From Bradyrhizobium diversitatis (GTDB lineage: Bacteria > Pseudomonadota > Alphaproteobacteria > Rhizobiales > Xanthobacteraceae): a DNA stretch of 64,000 nucleotides. The notes under the pieces are model-generated. The model did not search any database. It was not told the origin of the DNA and worked only from the letters and a program-made list of their open reading frames with translations. Numbering within the stretch: position 1 is the first letter of the stretch; the number at the start of each line of letters is the position of its first letter. The stretch covers positions 248,001 through 312,000 of the forward strand of contig NZ_JACEGD010000011.1 of NCBI RefSeq assembly GCF_016031635.1, read 5' to 3'. Positions 30,726 through 38,691 of the stretch are shown here, in pieces. A program made the position numbers and the translations under genes.

Positions 30726-32333
30726 TCAGCCCGTCTTCGCTTTGTCGAGGTCGAGCAGCCCGCGCGCCTCGAGTTCGTCACGCACCATCCGCTTCGGCAC
30801 CTTGCCGTACCCGGACTTCGGCAGCGCCTCCCAGAAGAAGAACCGCTTCGGCATCTTGTAGCGCGGCACTTTCGGCGAGAGGAACGCCGCCATCTCCGCT
30901 TCGCTCACTGGCTTCGCGCCTTCGCGCGCAACGCAGACAGCTATTCCGACCTCGCCCCAGGTCGCATCGGGCACGCCGAGCACGGCGACCTCGCCCACCG
31001 CCGGATGCGTCAGGATCTTCTCCTCGATCTCGCGCGGATAGATGTTGGAGCCGCCGGAGATGTACATGTCGGAGGCACGTCCCGTGATGTAGACGAATCC
31101 CTCCTCGTCCATGTGGCCGAGATCGCCGGTGCGGAACCAGCCGTTGCGAAATGCCTTCGCATTGGCTTCGGGATTGTCGTAGTAGCCGGCGAACACGGCA
31201 GGCCCGATCACGCAGATCTCGCCGCTCTGGTTGGCTTTGAGCTCCCGTCCCTCGTCGTCCTGGATCGAGACCTGCATGCCGGTGCGCTCGAAGCCACAGG
31301 TGCCGATCTTCGCGTTCGGGCCGTCCTCGGGATCGTGCAGCGCGGCCGGCAGCACGGTGATGTTGCCGGTGACCTCGCCAAGGCCGAAATACTGCACGAT
31401 GACCTTGCCGAGCTTCCTCAACGCGGCCTTTTGGTCCTCGCGATACATCGGCGCGCCCGCATAGATCACCTGGCGCAGCGAGGAATGATCGTATTTGTCG
31501 GCGGCGGGATGCTCGACCATCATCTTGAGGATCGTCGGCACCGTGAAGAGATTGCTGACGCGATGCGCCTCGATCAGGCGGAACGCCTCGTTGATGTCGA
31601 ATTTTTCGGTCGGCAGCAGCACGGTACATGCGCCACGCGCGGTCTGCATCAGCTGGTGCACGCCGGCGCCGTGCGACAACGGCGCCACCACCAGCGAGGC
31701 ATCCTGCTCCGTCGTACCGGGCGTCAGATCGGCGAGATGATTGGTGACGACGAACCCCATCTGGCCGTGGGTGAGCACGGCCGCCTTGGAACGGCCGGTG
31801 GTGCCGGACGTGAAGAAGAACCAGCAGGGGTCGTCGTGTTCGACGGCGACGTTCTCGACTGCCGTTCCTGCCCGCGAGGCCATGGCCTCGGCAACCGACA
31901 TATCCGCGAATGGCGCCTTGCCGTCGATGCTCCAGATGAACTCAAGCGCGCCGCCGCTCACGGCCGCAGCGTGCTCGGAGAAATCGACATGGCACAGAAA
32001 CGCCTTGGCGCCGGAGGCCTGCGCGAGATAGCTGACCTCGTCCGGCATCAGGCGGAAATTGGTGGGCACCCAGACCGCGCCGAGCCGGAACGCGGCGAAC
32101 ATCGAGACGAACATCTCATCGCCATTTTTGGAATGGACGAGGATGCGATCACCCCTGGCAATGCCGCGAGCGGCGAGCGCCGCGGCCAGCGCCGAGACCT
32201 GTGCATCGATCTCGCGCCAGGTCCAGGACTTGTCACCCCAGACGAAGCCGGGGCGCGATCCATGCCGCCGCGCATTCTGGGTCAGCATGTAGGCGAGATT
32301 CATGACGCGGCGGGACATGCGCAGGGGCTGCAT
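30726..32333 (-). CDS. long-chain acyl-CoA synthetase-like AMP-dependent ligase
   Basis: 535 residues from ATG 32333 (AGAGGAAG ahead). ANL-family motifs: TSGTTGRSKAAVLTHG (A3), YFGLGEVTG (A5), GWFRTGDLGHMDEEGFVYITGRASDMYISGG (A7-A8, split here for description) and the C-terminal catalytic Lys in PKSGYGKVPKR (A10). It would activate a carboxylic acid, probably a fatty or aromatic acid, to its CoA thioester. Partner gene is the PCC-domain protein directly downstream. Specificity cannot be told from sequence alone. Confidence 0.93.
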   Translation of the reverse strand: MQPLRMSRRVMNLAYMLTQNARRHGSRPGFVWGDKSWTWREIDAQVSALAAALAARGIARGDRILVHSKNGDEMFVSMFAAFRLGAVWVPTNFRLMPDEVSYLAQASGAKAFLCHVDFSEHAAAVSGGALEFIWSIDGKAPFADMSVAEAMASRAGTAVENVAVEHDDPCWFFFTSGTTGRSKAAVLTHGQMGFVVTNHLADLTPGTTEQDASLVVAPLSHGAGVHQLMQTARGACTVLLPTEKFDINEAFRLIEAHRVSNLFTVPTILKMMVEHPAADKYDHSSLRQVIYAGAPMYREDQKAALRKLGKVIVQYFGLGEVTGNITVLPAALHDPEDGPNAKIGTCGFERTGMQVSIQDDEGRELKANQSGEICVIGPAVFAGYYDNPEANAKAFRNGWFRTGDLGHMDEEGFVYITGRASDMYISGGSNIYPREIEEKILTHPAVGEVAVLGVPDATWGEVGIAVCVAREGAKPVSEAEMAAFLSPKVPRYKMPKRFFFWEALPKSGYGKVPKRMVRDELEARGLLDLDKAKTG

Positions 32334-32438
32334 CGGGCTTCCTCTTCGACGACGGGCGGCGCACAAGCTGCCCGCTCATTGCCGCCCATTTATCGCCATC
32401 GCCAGCGCCCCTGCAAGGCCGGCGGCTGCGAACGAGCT

Positions 32439-32936
32439 CTACGGCTGCCTGAACGCAAACGGCGGCGCCGCGATGGTCTTCTGCTTGATGCAGGTCTGCG
32501 GACCGAAGCCGCCGCAGAAGCTGCCATGCAGATCGAAGCGGATGGTGCGGGCGGCGCCGCGCTTCGACGGCGGCGCCATGATCCTATAGCGGAGAACATG
32601 GCCGCCAAACACCTCGCGCACCCTGCCCTCCGGCAGCGTCACCAGGATCTTCATGACGCAGCCGCCGGTTCCGCAATACGTCGTCTCGCGGTCGCCGCAT
32701 TTGGTGTCCTGGAAATCGACGATGTAGTCTTCGCGGCCATCGCCGGTGAGGTCGATCTTGCGCACGGTGTTTGGCGCGAAGGTCACCTCGCCGCCCTCCT
32801 GGGCGTCGCATTCCTCATTGGCGTAGTGCAGCGCGGTCTGTACGCCCGGTGGATAGTCGGCCGGATTGAACGGCTTTGCGTCGTCGGCGCGCGCACTGGC
32901 CACGAGCAATGTGAGCAGGAGGATCAGAGATCGCAT
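32439..32936 (-). CDS. secreted protein of unknown function, cysteine-rich
   Basis: 165 residues from ATG 32936, which starts a short signal peptide (MRSLILLLTLLVASARA). The mature part contains KIDLTGDGREDYIVDF, an FG-GAP-like calcium-binding turn, and seven cysteines, several in pairs (YCGTGGC, SFCGGFGPQTC), so disulfides are likely in the periplasm. The frame is open to 33101 but the N-terminal extension lacks signal features. Stands alone. I know no function. Confidence 0.8.
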   Translation of the reverse strand: MRSLILLLTLLVASARADDAKPFNPADYPPGVQTALHYANEECDAQEGGEVTFAPNTVRKIDLTGDGREDYIVDFQDTKCGDRETTYCGTGGCVMKILVTLPEGRVREVFGGHVLRYRIMAPPSKRGAARTIRFDLHGSFCGGFGPQTCIKQKTIAAPPFAFRQP

Positions 32937-33029
32937 TGGCGTTGGTCGCAGCCACGACTGCAATTGTTCAGTGAATTTTAAACATGATCGGCGCACCCTC
33001 CATCCGTCTCCGCGTACAGAGTGCATTCC

Positions 33030-33389
33030 ATGATCAAAGCGCCCGCCGTCCTCCTGCTCACGCTGGCGCTTGCCGGATGTGCCGTTGCGCCACAGGCGCA
33101 TCTGGCTTCCGATCCCGCCTTCAAGCCTGCGCGTTATGCCTGGGATGGCGCCGGCGAGGATCCCAACAGCCCGCGCGCTGCTTCACGACCAACGCGCACC
33201 GCCGCCCACTCCGAGCGCAACAGGTCGCAAGCCGGCGGTCAGCCCTATTCGAAGGAATGGTGGCAGGCGCAGGACGGCATCGAGGCCGAGCAGGACGCCA
33301 GGGTCAACCGCTCCCTGGTCATCTGCCAGGGTTGCCTTCGCCAGCCGCCGCAGCCCGAAGATGCCAGGCTGGCCAAAGCGACCGATTGA
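33030..33389 (+). CDS. small lipoprotein, function unknown
   Basis: 119 residues from ATG 33030. Lipobox LALAGC within the first 17 residues indicates a lipid-anchored protein. The mature part is basic and polar with a KEWWQAQDGIEAEQDARVNR segment and CQGC near the end. It is divergent from the secreted protein at 32936 and upstream of a GNAT gene. I recognise no family. Confidence 0.7.
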   Translation: MIKAPAVLLLTLALAGCAVAPQAHLASDPAFKPARYAWDGAGEDPNSPRAASRPTRTAAHSERNRSQAGGQPYSKEWWQAQDGIEAEQDARVNRSLVICQGCLRQPPQPEDARLAKATD

Positions 33390-33472
33390 ACCGAACGACC
33401 GCATCGGAAACCTGCCGACCCGACCGCGCGTTACGGCCTCGTGCGCGAGGCTGGCAGCTGGAGGGCCACGAC

Positions 33473-33748
33473 ATGAGCGACGTCATCAACAACAAGGCGC
33501 AACACCGCTACGAGCTCGCAGTGGAAGGTCATCTCGCGACCGAACATTACAAGCTCGATGGCGACGTGATCACGTTCGAGCATACGGACGTGCCGAAGGA
33601 ACTTGGTGGCAAGGGCATTGGCTCGAAGCTGGTACAAGGCGCACTCGACCAGGTCCGCGCCGCCGGATTGAAGCTGATCCCACAATGCCCTTTCGTGAAG
33701 GCGTGGATCGACAAGCACCCGGACTATGCAGATCTCGTAACAAGATGA
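33473..33748 (+). CDS. short GNAT N-acetyltransferase (YjdJ-like), copy 1
   Basis: 91 residues, full length for the compact GNAT_2-type family. DVITFEHTDVPKELGGKGIGSKLVQGAL contains the acetyl-CoA loop (G-G-K-G-I-G), followed by QCPFVKAWIDKHPDYADLV, the conserved Cys and HPDY end. These proteins are single-domain predicted acetyltransferases of unknown substrate. A paralogue with the same length and layout lies at 34513, with an SPW membrane protein between. Confidence 0.85.
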   Translation: MSDVINNKAQHRYELAVEGHLATEHYKLDGDVITFEHTDVPKELGGKGIGSKLVQGALDQVRAAGLKLIPQCPFVKAWIDKHPDYADLVTR

Positions 33749-33797
33749 GTGCACGGGCCCGCCGCCCATGACCGGCGGGCCTGCCGGCATCTACGGC

Positions 33798-34193
33798 TTA
33801 TTGCCCATGCTTGAGCAGGTCCTGGTCAGTCTGATCCCAGTCCTGCCACAGCTGGAGTATGCCGAGCAGCACCACCACCGCACCGAGGGTCGTGTGATAG
33901 ATGCGGAGGAAGCCGTCGGCGGAATAGCCGATCACGTAAGGCGAGGCGATGAGCCACAACCCGACCAGGATCGTGGTCACCTCTTGCCACCGCTGCAAGG
34001 CGACGTATTCGAGCTGGCTGAGGCCAAACACGATCAGACCGATCGCGACGGTGTTGAGGATGGCCGTCTGGTGCCCGGTGATCGCCGGATCCTGAACGGG
34101 AAACCACGGCGAAGCCACGATCGCCGCACCAAGCAGCATCCCGCACCAGTCCTCCCATGTTCGATGAGTCTTCAAGAAACCAGAGTCCGACAT
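33798..34193 (-). CDS. SPW-repeat membrane protein
   Basis: 131 residues from ATG 34193. Two SPW units with the Ser-Pro-aromatic signature: LGAAIVASPWFPV and GLWLIASPYVIGY, each within a helix pair, giving four membrane helices; an acidic tail follows. SPW proteins are small inner-membrane proteins of unknown role, often among general stress genes. It lies between two GNAT paralogues in opposite orientation. Confidence 0.87.
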   Translation of the reverse strand: MSDSGFLKTHRTWEDWCGMLLGAAIVASPWFPVQDPAITGHQTAILNTVAIGLIVFGLSQLEYVALQRWQEVTTILVGLWLIASPYVIGYSADGFLRIYHTTLGAVVVLLGILQLWQDWDQTDQDLLKHGQ

Positions 34194-34512
34194 CGTACCC
34201 TCCTGCAAAAGAGGCATACGTCTGCGGCTGGCGATCACGACACTCCGAATGTCTGGCGACCTGCCGGCCGCATTCGGGCGTATGTCCTCTCCAGGACGTG
34301 GGAACCGAAGTTCGGCTTGCAAGAGCCGTATCGAGGATTATTTGCGGTCGCCGCACCATGCTCGCAGAACACGATTTCCATACTGCACTGCGGTCACGGC
34401 CGCACCCATTTGCGGATATCTCCTCTGCGCCAATCTGCCTTGGTCTCACCTTGGCAAGGACGGAATTCGCCTCCTAGATCACAAGGCAATCTGCATTTCG
34501 GAAGGATCCCTG
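34194..34512. other. intergenic region between SPW and second GNAT gene
   Basis: About 320 bases holding the divergent control regions. TGCAGGAGGGTAC on the minus strand is the ribosome site of the SPW gene. I found no clear sigma70 or EcfG-type promoter pair, and no RNA gene. Confidence 0.4.
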
Positions 34513-34788
34513 ATGGCGGCATCGGTACGCGACAACAAGGACAGGAGCCGCTTCGAGCTCGATGTCGGCAGCGACGTCGCCTTCGCCAATTACCGGCTGA
34601 CGCCGTCGGCCGTCATCATCACCCATACCGAGACGCCGCGCGCGCTGCGCGGCCGTGGCATCGGCTCCGAACTGGTCAAGGGGGCACTGGACCTGATCCG
34701 GCGCGACGGCAGGAAGGTGATCGCCGGCTGCGGCTTCGTCGTCGACTATCTCGACAGGCATCCGGAGGATGCAGATCTGGTCGCCTGA
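34513..34788 (+). CDS. short GNAT N-acetyltransferase (YjdJ-like), copy 2
   Basis: 91 residues. ITHTETPRALRGRGIGSELVKGALD has the R-G-R-G-I-G acetyl-CoA loop, and GCGFVVDYLDRHPEDADLV matches the C-terminal end of the family, including Cys and HP. Layout equals that of copy 1 at 33473, but identity is moderate, so the duplication is not recent. Predicted small acetyltransferase; substrate unknown. Confidence 0.87.
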   Translation: MAASVRDNKDRSRFELDVGSDVAFANYRLTPSAVIITHTETPRALRGRGIGSELVKGALDLIRRDGRKVIAGCGFVVDYLDRHPEDADLVA

Positions 34789-34840
34789 GTGCAAAAGGGC
34801 CCGTGAGATCGCGGGCCCCTGCGGCACGACCCGGCGCGGG

Positions 34841-35239
34841 TCAGTGCTTGATCTCCGGCGGCAGCTTGCCGCCGTTGGCGGCGAGCTTGGACATTACCTG
34901 CTTGTGCAGCCAGACGTTCATGCTGGCCGAGTCGTTCATGTCGCCGCCGTACCCGAGCTCCTTGGCAAGATCCTTGCGCGCAGCGAGGCTGGAATCGATG
35001 TCGAGCGCCTTCATGAGGTCGACGATCGAGGTGCGCCATTCCAGCTTCTCGCCCTTGTGGGCGGCCGCCGCCTTGTCGACGATCGCCGCCACGTCGACGG
35101 CAGCCATGGGCGCGGCAGCCGGCGACGAAGCGCCTGGCGCGCTTGCGGGCGCGCCGGGCGAAGCTGTGCCGCCGGCGGGCGCGGCGGAGGCCGGCTGGCT
35201 GCCGAAGATCGCGCTCATGATTTTCCCGAAAATGCTCAT
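34841..35239 (-). CDS. DUF3597 protein
   Basis: 132 residues. MSIFGKIMSAIFG start, an alanine/proline/glycine-rich linker (about 15-45) and the compact helical C-terminal DUF3597 domain: VDVAAIVDKAAAAHKGEKLEWRTS, DLMKALDIDSSLAARKDLAKELGY and MNVWLHKQV. The domain resembles a small LysM-associated or phage-like helical bundle of unknown function. It converges with GNAT copy 2. Confidence 0.87.
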   Translation of the reverse strand: MSIFGKIMSAIFGSQPASAAPAGGTASPGAPASAPGASSPAAAPMAAVDVAAIVDKAAAAHKGEKLEWRTSIVDLMKALDIDSSLAARKDLAKELGYGGDMNDSASMNVWLHKQVMSKLAANGGKLPPEIKH

Positions 35240-35582
35240 GTCTGCTCCCCGAAAAGGAATCCGTTGGAAGGGCCTTGAGTGGCACTTATAGACGAAGTTG
35301 CCGCGCTGCGCCCGCGAAGTTCCGCGGGCTAACAGCAGCATCAGCTTATCTGCGGCGAAATGACGACAGAATGACGTCGTTGTGGTTGCGGTTGCGGCGC
35401 GGCATCGAATTTCACCCAAGCATGAGGGACAGGACTTGGACTTTGGGAGTATTGTTGGCGTTCAGCTCGCGATGCCAGCCGGAATTCGCGTGTGGTCGGG
35501 ATCGCGAGATTTCAGAGAATGGCGGCCGCTTGCGCCGTTTGCCGGCGCCGGGCTTGGCTGCCTGGCAAGGGAGCTAGCGACC
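35240..35582. other. intergenic region, divergent promoters
   Basis: About 340 bases between DUF3597 and the DUF2189 membrane protein. Open frames across it give proline/arginine-rich translations with no family. CAAGGGAGC just ahead of 35583 is a fair ribosome site. Nothing else recognised. Confidence 0.4.
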
Positions 35583-36491
35583 ATGGCCACACTCTACCAG
35601 GGCAATGTCCCCACGATGGCCCAGCCCGCGGATGCGGCTGGACCGGTGATCCGAACCATCCGACTGTCCGATCTGCGGGACGCGCTCAGGCGCGGGTGGG
35701 AAGACTTCAAGGCCGTTCCGAGCCACGCCATCATCCTGTGCGTGATCTACCCGGTGCTCGGCCTCGTGCTCGCCCGCGTAGTGATGGGCTATTCGGTGCT
35801 GCCGCTGTTGTTTCCACTGGCTGCCGGTTTCGCCCTGATCGGGCCCTTCGCGGCGCTCGGACTTTACGAGCTCTCCAGCCGGCGCGAGCGCTATGAACCG
35901 GCCAGCGCCTGGGATGCCCTGGAGGTGCTGCGCTCGCCTTCGTTCGGTGCGATGCTGGGCCTCGGCACGTTGCTGCTCGCCCTGCTCGTCACTTGGGTCG
36001 CGACTGCGCAGGCGATCTACATCGCAGCGTTCGGCTATGAGGGCGTGACCGGCCTCTCGGACTTCGTGACGCGTGTGCTGACGACTCAGCAAGGCTGGTG
36101 GCTGATCGCGGTTGGCTGCGGCACCGGCTTCCTGTTCGCACTCGCCGCGCTCTGCATCAGCGTCGTGTCGTTCCCCTTGATGCTCGACCGTCATGCCGGC
36201 GCATTCGAGTCGATGGTGACGTCGCTGCGGGTCGTCGCAAGAAACCCCGTGCCGATGGCGGCGTGGGGCTTCATTGTGGCGGTGCTGCTCGCGCTCGGCA
36301 CAATACCGGCCTTCGTGGGCCTTGCCGTGGTGATCCCGCTGCTCGGCCATGCCACGTGGCACCTCTACCGCAAGGTGATCGTCTCGGAGCCCGGGGCGCG
36401 CCCGGTGCCGCCCCCGCCGCATCGTCCGCGCAAGCCGGCCGCCGACTTCCCGGCCAACCTCTTCCCCTGGCGCAATCGGACCGACGCCTGA
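35583..36491 (+). CDS. DUF2189 integral membrane protein
   Basis: 302 residues from ATG 35583. IRTIRLSDLRDALRRGWEDFKAVPSHAI is the DUF2189 opening; six membrane helices follow (about 55-75, 80-105, 135-165, 180-205, 215-245 and 250-275), and the tail is proline/arginine-rich. Family of predicted inner-membrane proteins in alphaproteobacteria, sometimes next to respiratory genes; role unknown. The longer frame from 35382 runs into promoter sequence. Confidence 0.87.
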   Translation: MATLYQGNVPTMAQPADAAGPVIRTIRLSDLRDALRRGWEDFKAVPSHAIILCVIYPVLGLVLARVVMGYSVLPLLFPLAAGFALIGPFAALGLYELSSRRERYEPASAWDALEVLRSPSFGAMLGLGTLLLALLVTWVATAQAIYIAAFGYEGVTGLSDFVTRVLTTQQGWWLIAVGCGTGFLFALAALCISVVSFPLMLDRHAGAFESMVTSLRVVARNPVPMAAWGFIVAVLLALGTIPAFVGLAVVIPLLGHATWHLYRKVIVSEPGARPVPPPPHRPRKPAADFPANLFPWRNRTDA

Positions 36492-36626
36492 CGATATCGT
36501 GACATGCGATCCTGCCTTGCCCTGGTTCGGGCAGGATCGCACTCTGTTGTGCGCCTTGCTTTGGCCGCGGTTCCGGCCGAGATTGCGTCGACCGATCAGA
36601 TCGCTTCACGGAATTCATTTACTCGA

Positions 36627-37451
36627 ATGATCCCGACGATTTCTCGTCTTGCTCTCGCAGCCTTCGCCCTCTCCGCTTCAATCCTGTCAGGCCAGCCAGC
36701 GCTCGCTGCTGTTGCCTGCGGCTCGGGCAATTTCGATGCCTGGCTTGCGGATTTCAAAACCGACGCTGCGGCGAAAGGCATCTCGCAGCAGGCCATCACC
36801 GCCGGGCTTGCCGGCGTGACGCTCGATCAGAGCGTACTCAACCGCGATCGCTCGCAAAAAGTCTTCAGCCAGAGCTTCGAGGAGTTCTCCGGCCGCATGG
36901 TGCCGCCGCGCTTGGAACGCGGATCCAACAGGATGAAGCAATACGGCTCGGTGCTGTCGCGCATCGAGCAGACCTATGGGGTGCCCGGCGAGGTCTTGGT
37001 TGCGATCTGGGGTTTGGAGACCGATTTCGGCGTCAACACCGGCAAGTTCGCAACGATCCGTTCGCTGGCAACGCTCGCTTACGATTGCCGTCGATCCGAG
37101 CAGTTTCGCGCCGAGCTGATGGACGCGCTGCGCATCGTCCAGCGCGGCGATCTTGCGCCTGCCGACATGAAGGGCGCCTGGGCCGGTGAGCTCGGCCAGA
37201 CCCAGTTCATGCCGTCATCCTGGATGAAATATGCCGTCGATTTCGACGGCAATGGCAAGCGCGATCTCCTGCACAACGCGCCCGACGTGCTCGCCTCCAC
37301 CGCCAACTATCTCGCCGGCTATGGCTGGCAACGAGGCAAGGATTGGCAGCCGGGCAGTCCGAATTTTGCGGTACTTCAGCAATGGAACAAGAGCGAGGTC
37401 TATTCCAAGACCATCGCCTATTTCGCCACCCAGCTGGCGCGCGCCCCTTAG
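36627..37451 (+). CDS. lytic murein transglycosylase, MltB family
   Basis: 274 residues from ATG 36627, which begins a signal peptide (MIPTISRLALAAFALSASIL, cleavage near ALA). The SLT_2 catalytic domain: GVPGEVLVAIWGLETDFGVN has the catalytic Glu, and WAGELGQTQFMPSSW and FDGNGKRDL are family markers. No peptidoglycan-binding domain follows, so it is the short form (about 275 residues). It cleaves glycan strands of peptidoglycan to 1,6-anhydro ends in the periplasm. Confidence 0.92.
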   Translation: MIPTISRLALAAFALSASILSGQPALAAVACGSGNFDAWLADFKTDAAAKGISQQAITAGLAGVTLDQSVLNRDRSQKVFSQSFEEFSGRMVPPRLERGSNRMKQYGSVLSRIEQTYGVPGEVLVAIWGLETDFGVNTGKFATIRSLATLAYDCRRSEQFRAELMDALRIVQRGDLAPADMKGAWAGELGQTQFMPSSWMKYAVDFDGNGKRDLLHNAPDVLASTANYLAGYGWQRGKDWQPGSPNFAVLQQWNKSEVYSKTIAYFATQLARAP

Positions 37452-37534
37452 ACCTTCGGAGAAGCGAGTAAGGGCCGATCGCGCGGCGACCGACCCTCTC
37501 TTTGATGCGCTAACTTCTCAGCTTCTATTTGGTT

Positions 37535-37798
37535 CTATTTGGCCATGCTGGCCTGCATCGCCTTGTTCAGATGCGCACCGCACACACCCATCTTGCCGTT
37601 GAGCAGCGCGTCCTGCGCCGCCGCGATTTCCTTCTGCGCGACGAACTTGCTGTCGCCGTCGGCCATGTTCTCGATCGCGGTCTCCGTCTTCTCCAGATTC
37701 GTCCCGCTGCAGCCGCCCGCGGCGTGCTTGGCGGCCTCAGCCGGCGCAACGGCGAACGCGACGGTAGCAATTGCGATAACCCCGAGTAACTTCGACAT
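37535..37798 (-). CDS. small secreted protein, two cysteines
   Basis: 87 residues with signal peptide MSKLLGVIAIATVAFAVAPAEA. The mature part, TNLEKTETAIENMADGDSKF and KEIAAAQDALLNGKMGVC, is helical with two cysteines that may bridge. Similar small exported helical proteins are common in Bradyrhizobium; I know no function. The stop is followed by a ten-base direct duplication (TTCTATTTGG twice on the plus strand). Confidence 0.75.
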   Translation of the reverse strand: MSKLLGVIAIATVAFAVAPAEAAKHAAGGCSGTNLEKTETAIENMADGDSKFVAQKEIAAAQDALLNGKMGVCGAHLNKAMQASMAK

Positions 37799-37969
37799 GA
37801 CGTTACCTTCCTTCTTGTCCTTGCACAGACCAGCGACATTGCCGGATTCTGCGGCATGACTTTCATCTGGGCGCGTCAACTTGTCGCAATAAATTCTCCG
37901 CGAGAATTGCGTGATGCTGCGCGTGGCGCAGAGCGGCATGCAGAAATGCTGTCTTCATGAAAGCGATGC

Positions 37970-37986
37970 TGCACGCAAAGCGTGCA
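37970..37986. promoter_or_regulatory. palindrome upstream of the small secreted gene
   Basis: TGCACGC-AAA-GCGTGCA, a perfect seven-base dyad, with another GCGTGCA ten bases on. Position is about 170 bases ahead of the minus-strand gene at 37798. Operator-like; regulator unknown. Confidence 0.4.
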
Positions 37987-38046
37987 CTCAGCGTGCAGGG
38001 ACGTTCACCGGTCGAAAAAGCGACAGACATCAGGGCTATCCGCAGC

Positions 38047-38080
38047 AGATATGAATGAATTAATATTCATATCTTTTATT
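38047..38080. promoter_or_regulatory. AT-rich perfect dyad in gene-free region
   Basis: AGATATGAAT (38047-38056) and ATTCATATCT (38065-38074) pair fully around GAATTAAT, and TTTATT follows. It stands out in GC-rich surroundings. It could be an operator, or a terminator of an unannotated transcript coming from the left. Confidence 0.4.
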
Positions 38081-38198
38081 CCTGACTCATGCGAATCGCG
38101 CATGTGTGACTTGGGTTCAGTAGCTAGTGTGGGTCCTAGCGGGCGCAGGAAACGCAACATATTTCCCTGACGCATCGCAGCTCACTCTGACGCGATAA

Positions 38199-38216
38199 GT
38201 CCGTGAATTCACGGAC
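38199..38216. promoter_or_regulatory. 18-base perfect palindrome
   Basis: GTCCGTGAATTCACGGAC has no spacer and no mismatch. It lies about 200 bases before the DUF1127 gene and 130 bases after the AT-rich dyad. The symmetry is that of a dimeric repressor site; I cannot name the regulator. Confidence 0.4.
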
Positions 38217-38414
38217 ATTTGTTGCTCGCTCTACGAGACTCTGCCCGTTGCTTGGGCGGAAGCGCCCTCAGGTTAATCGTCCGTTACAGACGCTATGCAC
38301 CCCGCGCTTAGCTGCATCGCAACATAGGAACTTTCGCACTGCACTACTCCCATCTATATTCACTTCAACGATGAGGCTCGGGCAAGAGCTGAATCGAACT
38401 ACAGGAGACTACCA

Positions 38415-38567
38415 ATGCTGCTCTCGCTCATCCGCATGATCCAGGCCTTCCGGGACTATCAGCGCAATGTTGCCGAGCTGTCCCAGCTCAGCGATCGCGA
38501 ACTGGCCGATATCGGCCTCGATCGCTCGGACATCCCGCGCGTTGCCGCCGGTCAGTATCAGGGCTGA
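38415..38567 (+). CDS. DUF1127 small protein
   Basis: 50 residues, below usual length limits. Sequence LIRMIQAFRDYQRNVAELSQLSDRELADIGLDRSDIPRVA matches DUF1127: Arg-rich first helix, then LSDRELADIGL-x-R-x-DI. AGGAG lies seven bases ahead of ATG 38415. In other alphaproteobacteria such short Arg-rich proteins influence phosphate, carbon or RNA metabolism and can bind RNA. A hairpin follows the stop. The 600-base gap upstream with three palindromes may be its control region. Confidence 0.9.
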   Translation: MLLSLIRMIQAFRDYQRNVAELSQLSDRELADIGLDRSDIPRVAAGQYQG

Positions 38568-38598
38568 TCATTTCAGCCCCGACCGGACGACCCGATAG

Positions 38599-38620
38599 CG
38601 CCCGCCTCGTGCGGGCGTTG
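38599..38620 (+). terminator. probable terminator after the DUF1127 gene
   Basis: CGCCCGC (38599-38605) and GCGGGCG (38611-38617) form a strong stem with a five-base loop, followed by a weak TTGT tail. Likely ends the DUF1127 transcript; the short T tract lowers certainty. Confidence 0.5.
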
Positions 38621-38691
38621 TCGTCTCTGGTGGCAGAAAACTCGATCTCGGCGATTCCACTCTCCGCCGAAAAGCGCTACCTGTCCGCCCC

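Noticed and set aside
29820..32981. 1053-codon open frame on the plus strand
   Set aside because: It is opposite the acyl-CoA synthetase and PCC-domain genes, its translation is His/Arg/Ala-rich without domains, and the minus-strand genes have full motifs. It reflects high GC.
33406..33432. EcfG-type stress promoter (GGAAAC then GTT) before the first GNAT gene
   Set aside because: The -35 has a mismatch and the spacing of about 19 is longer than the usual 16-17, so it is not convincing.
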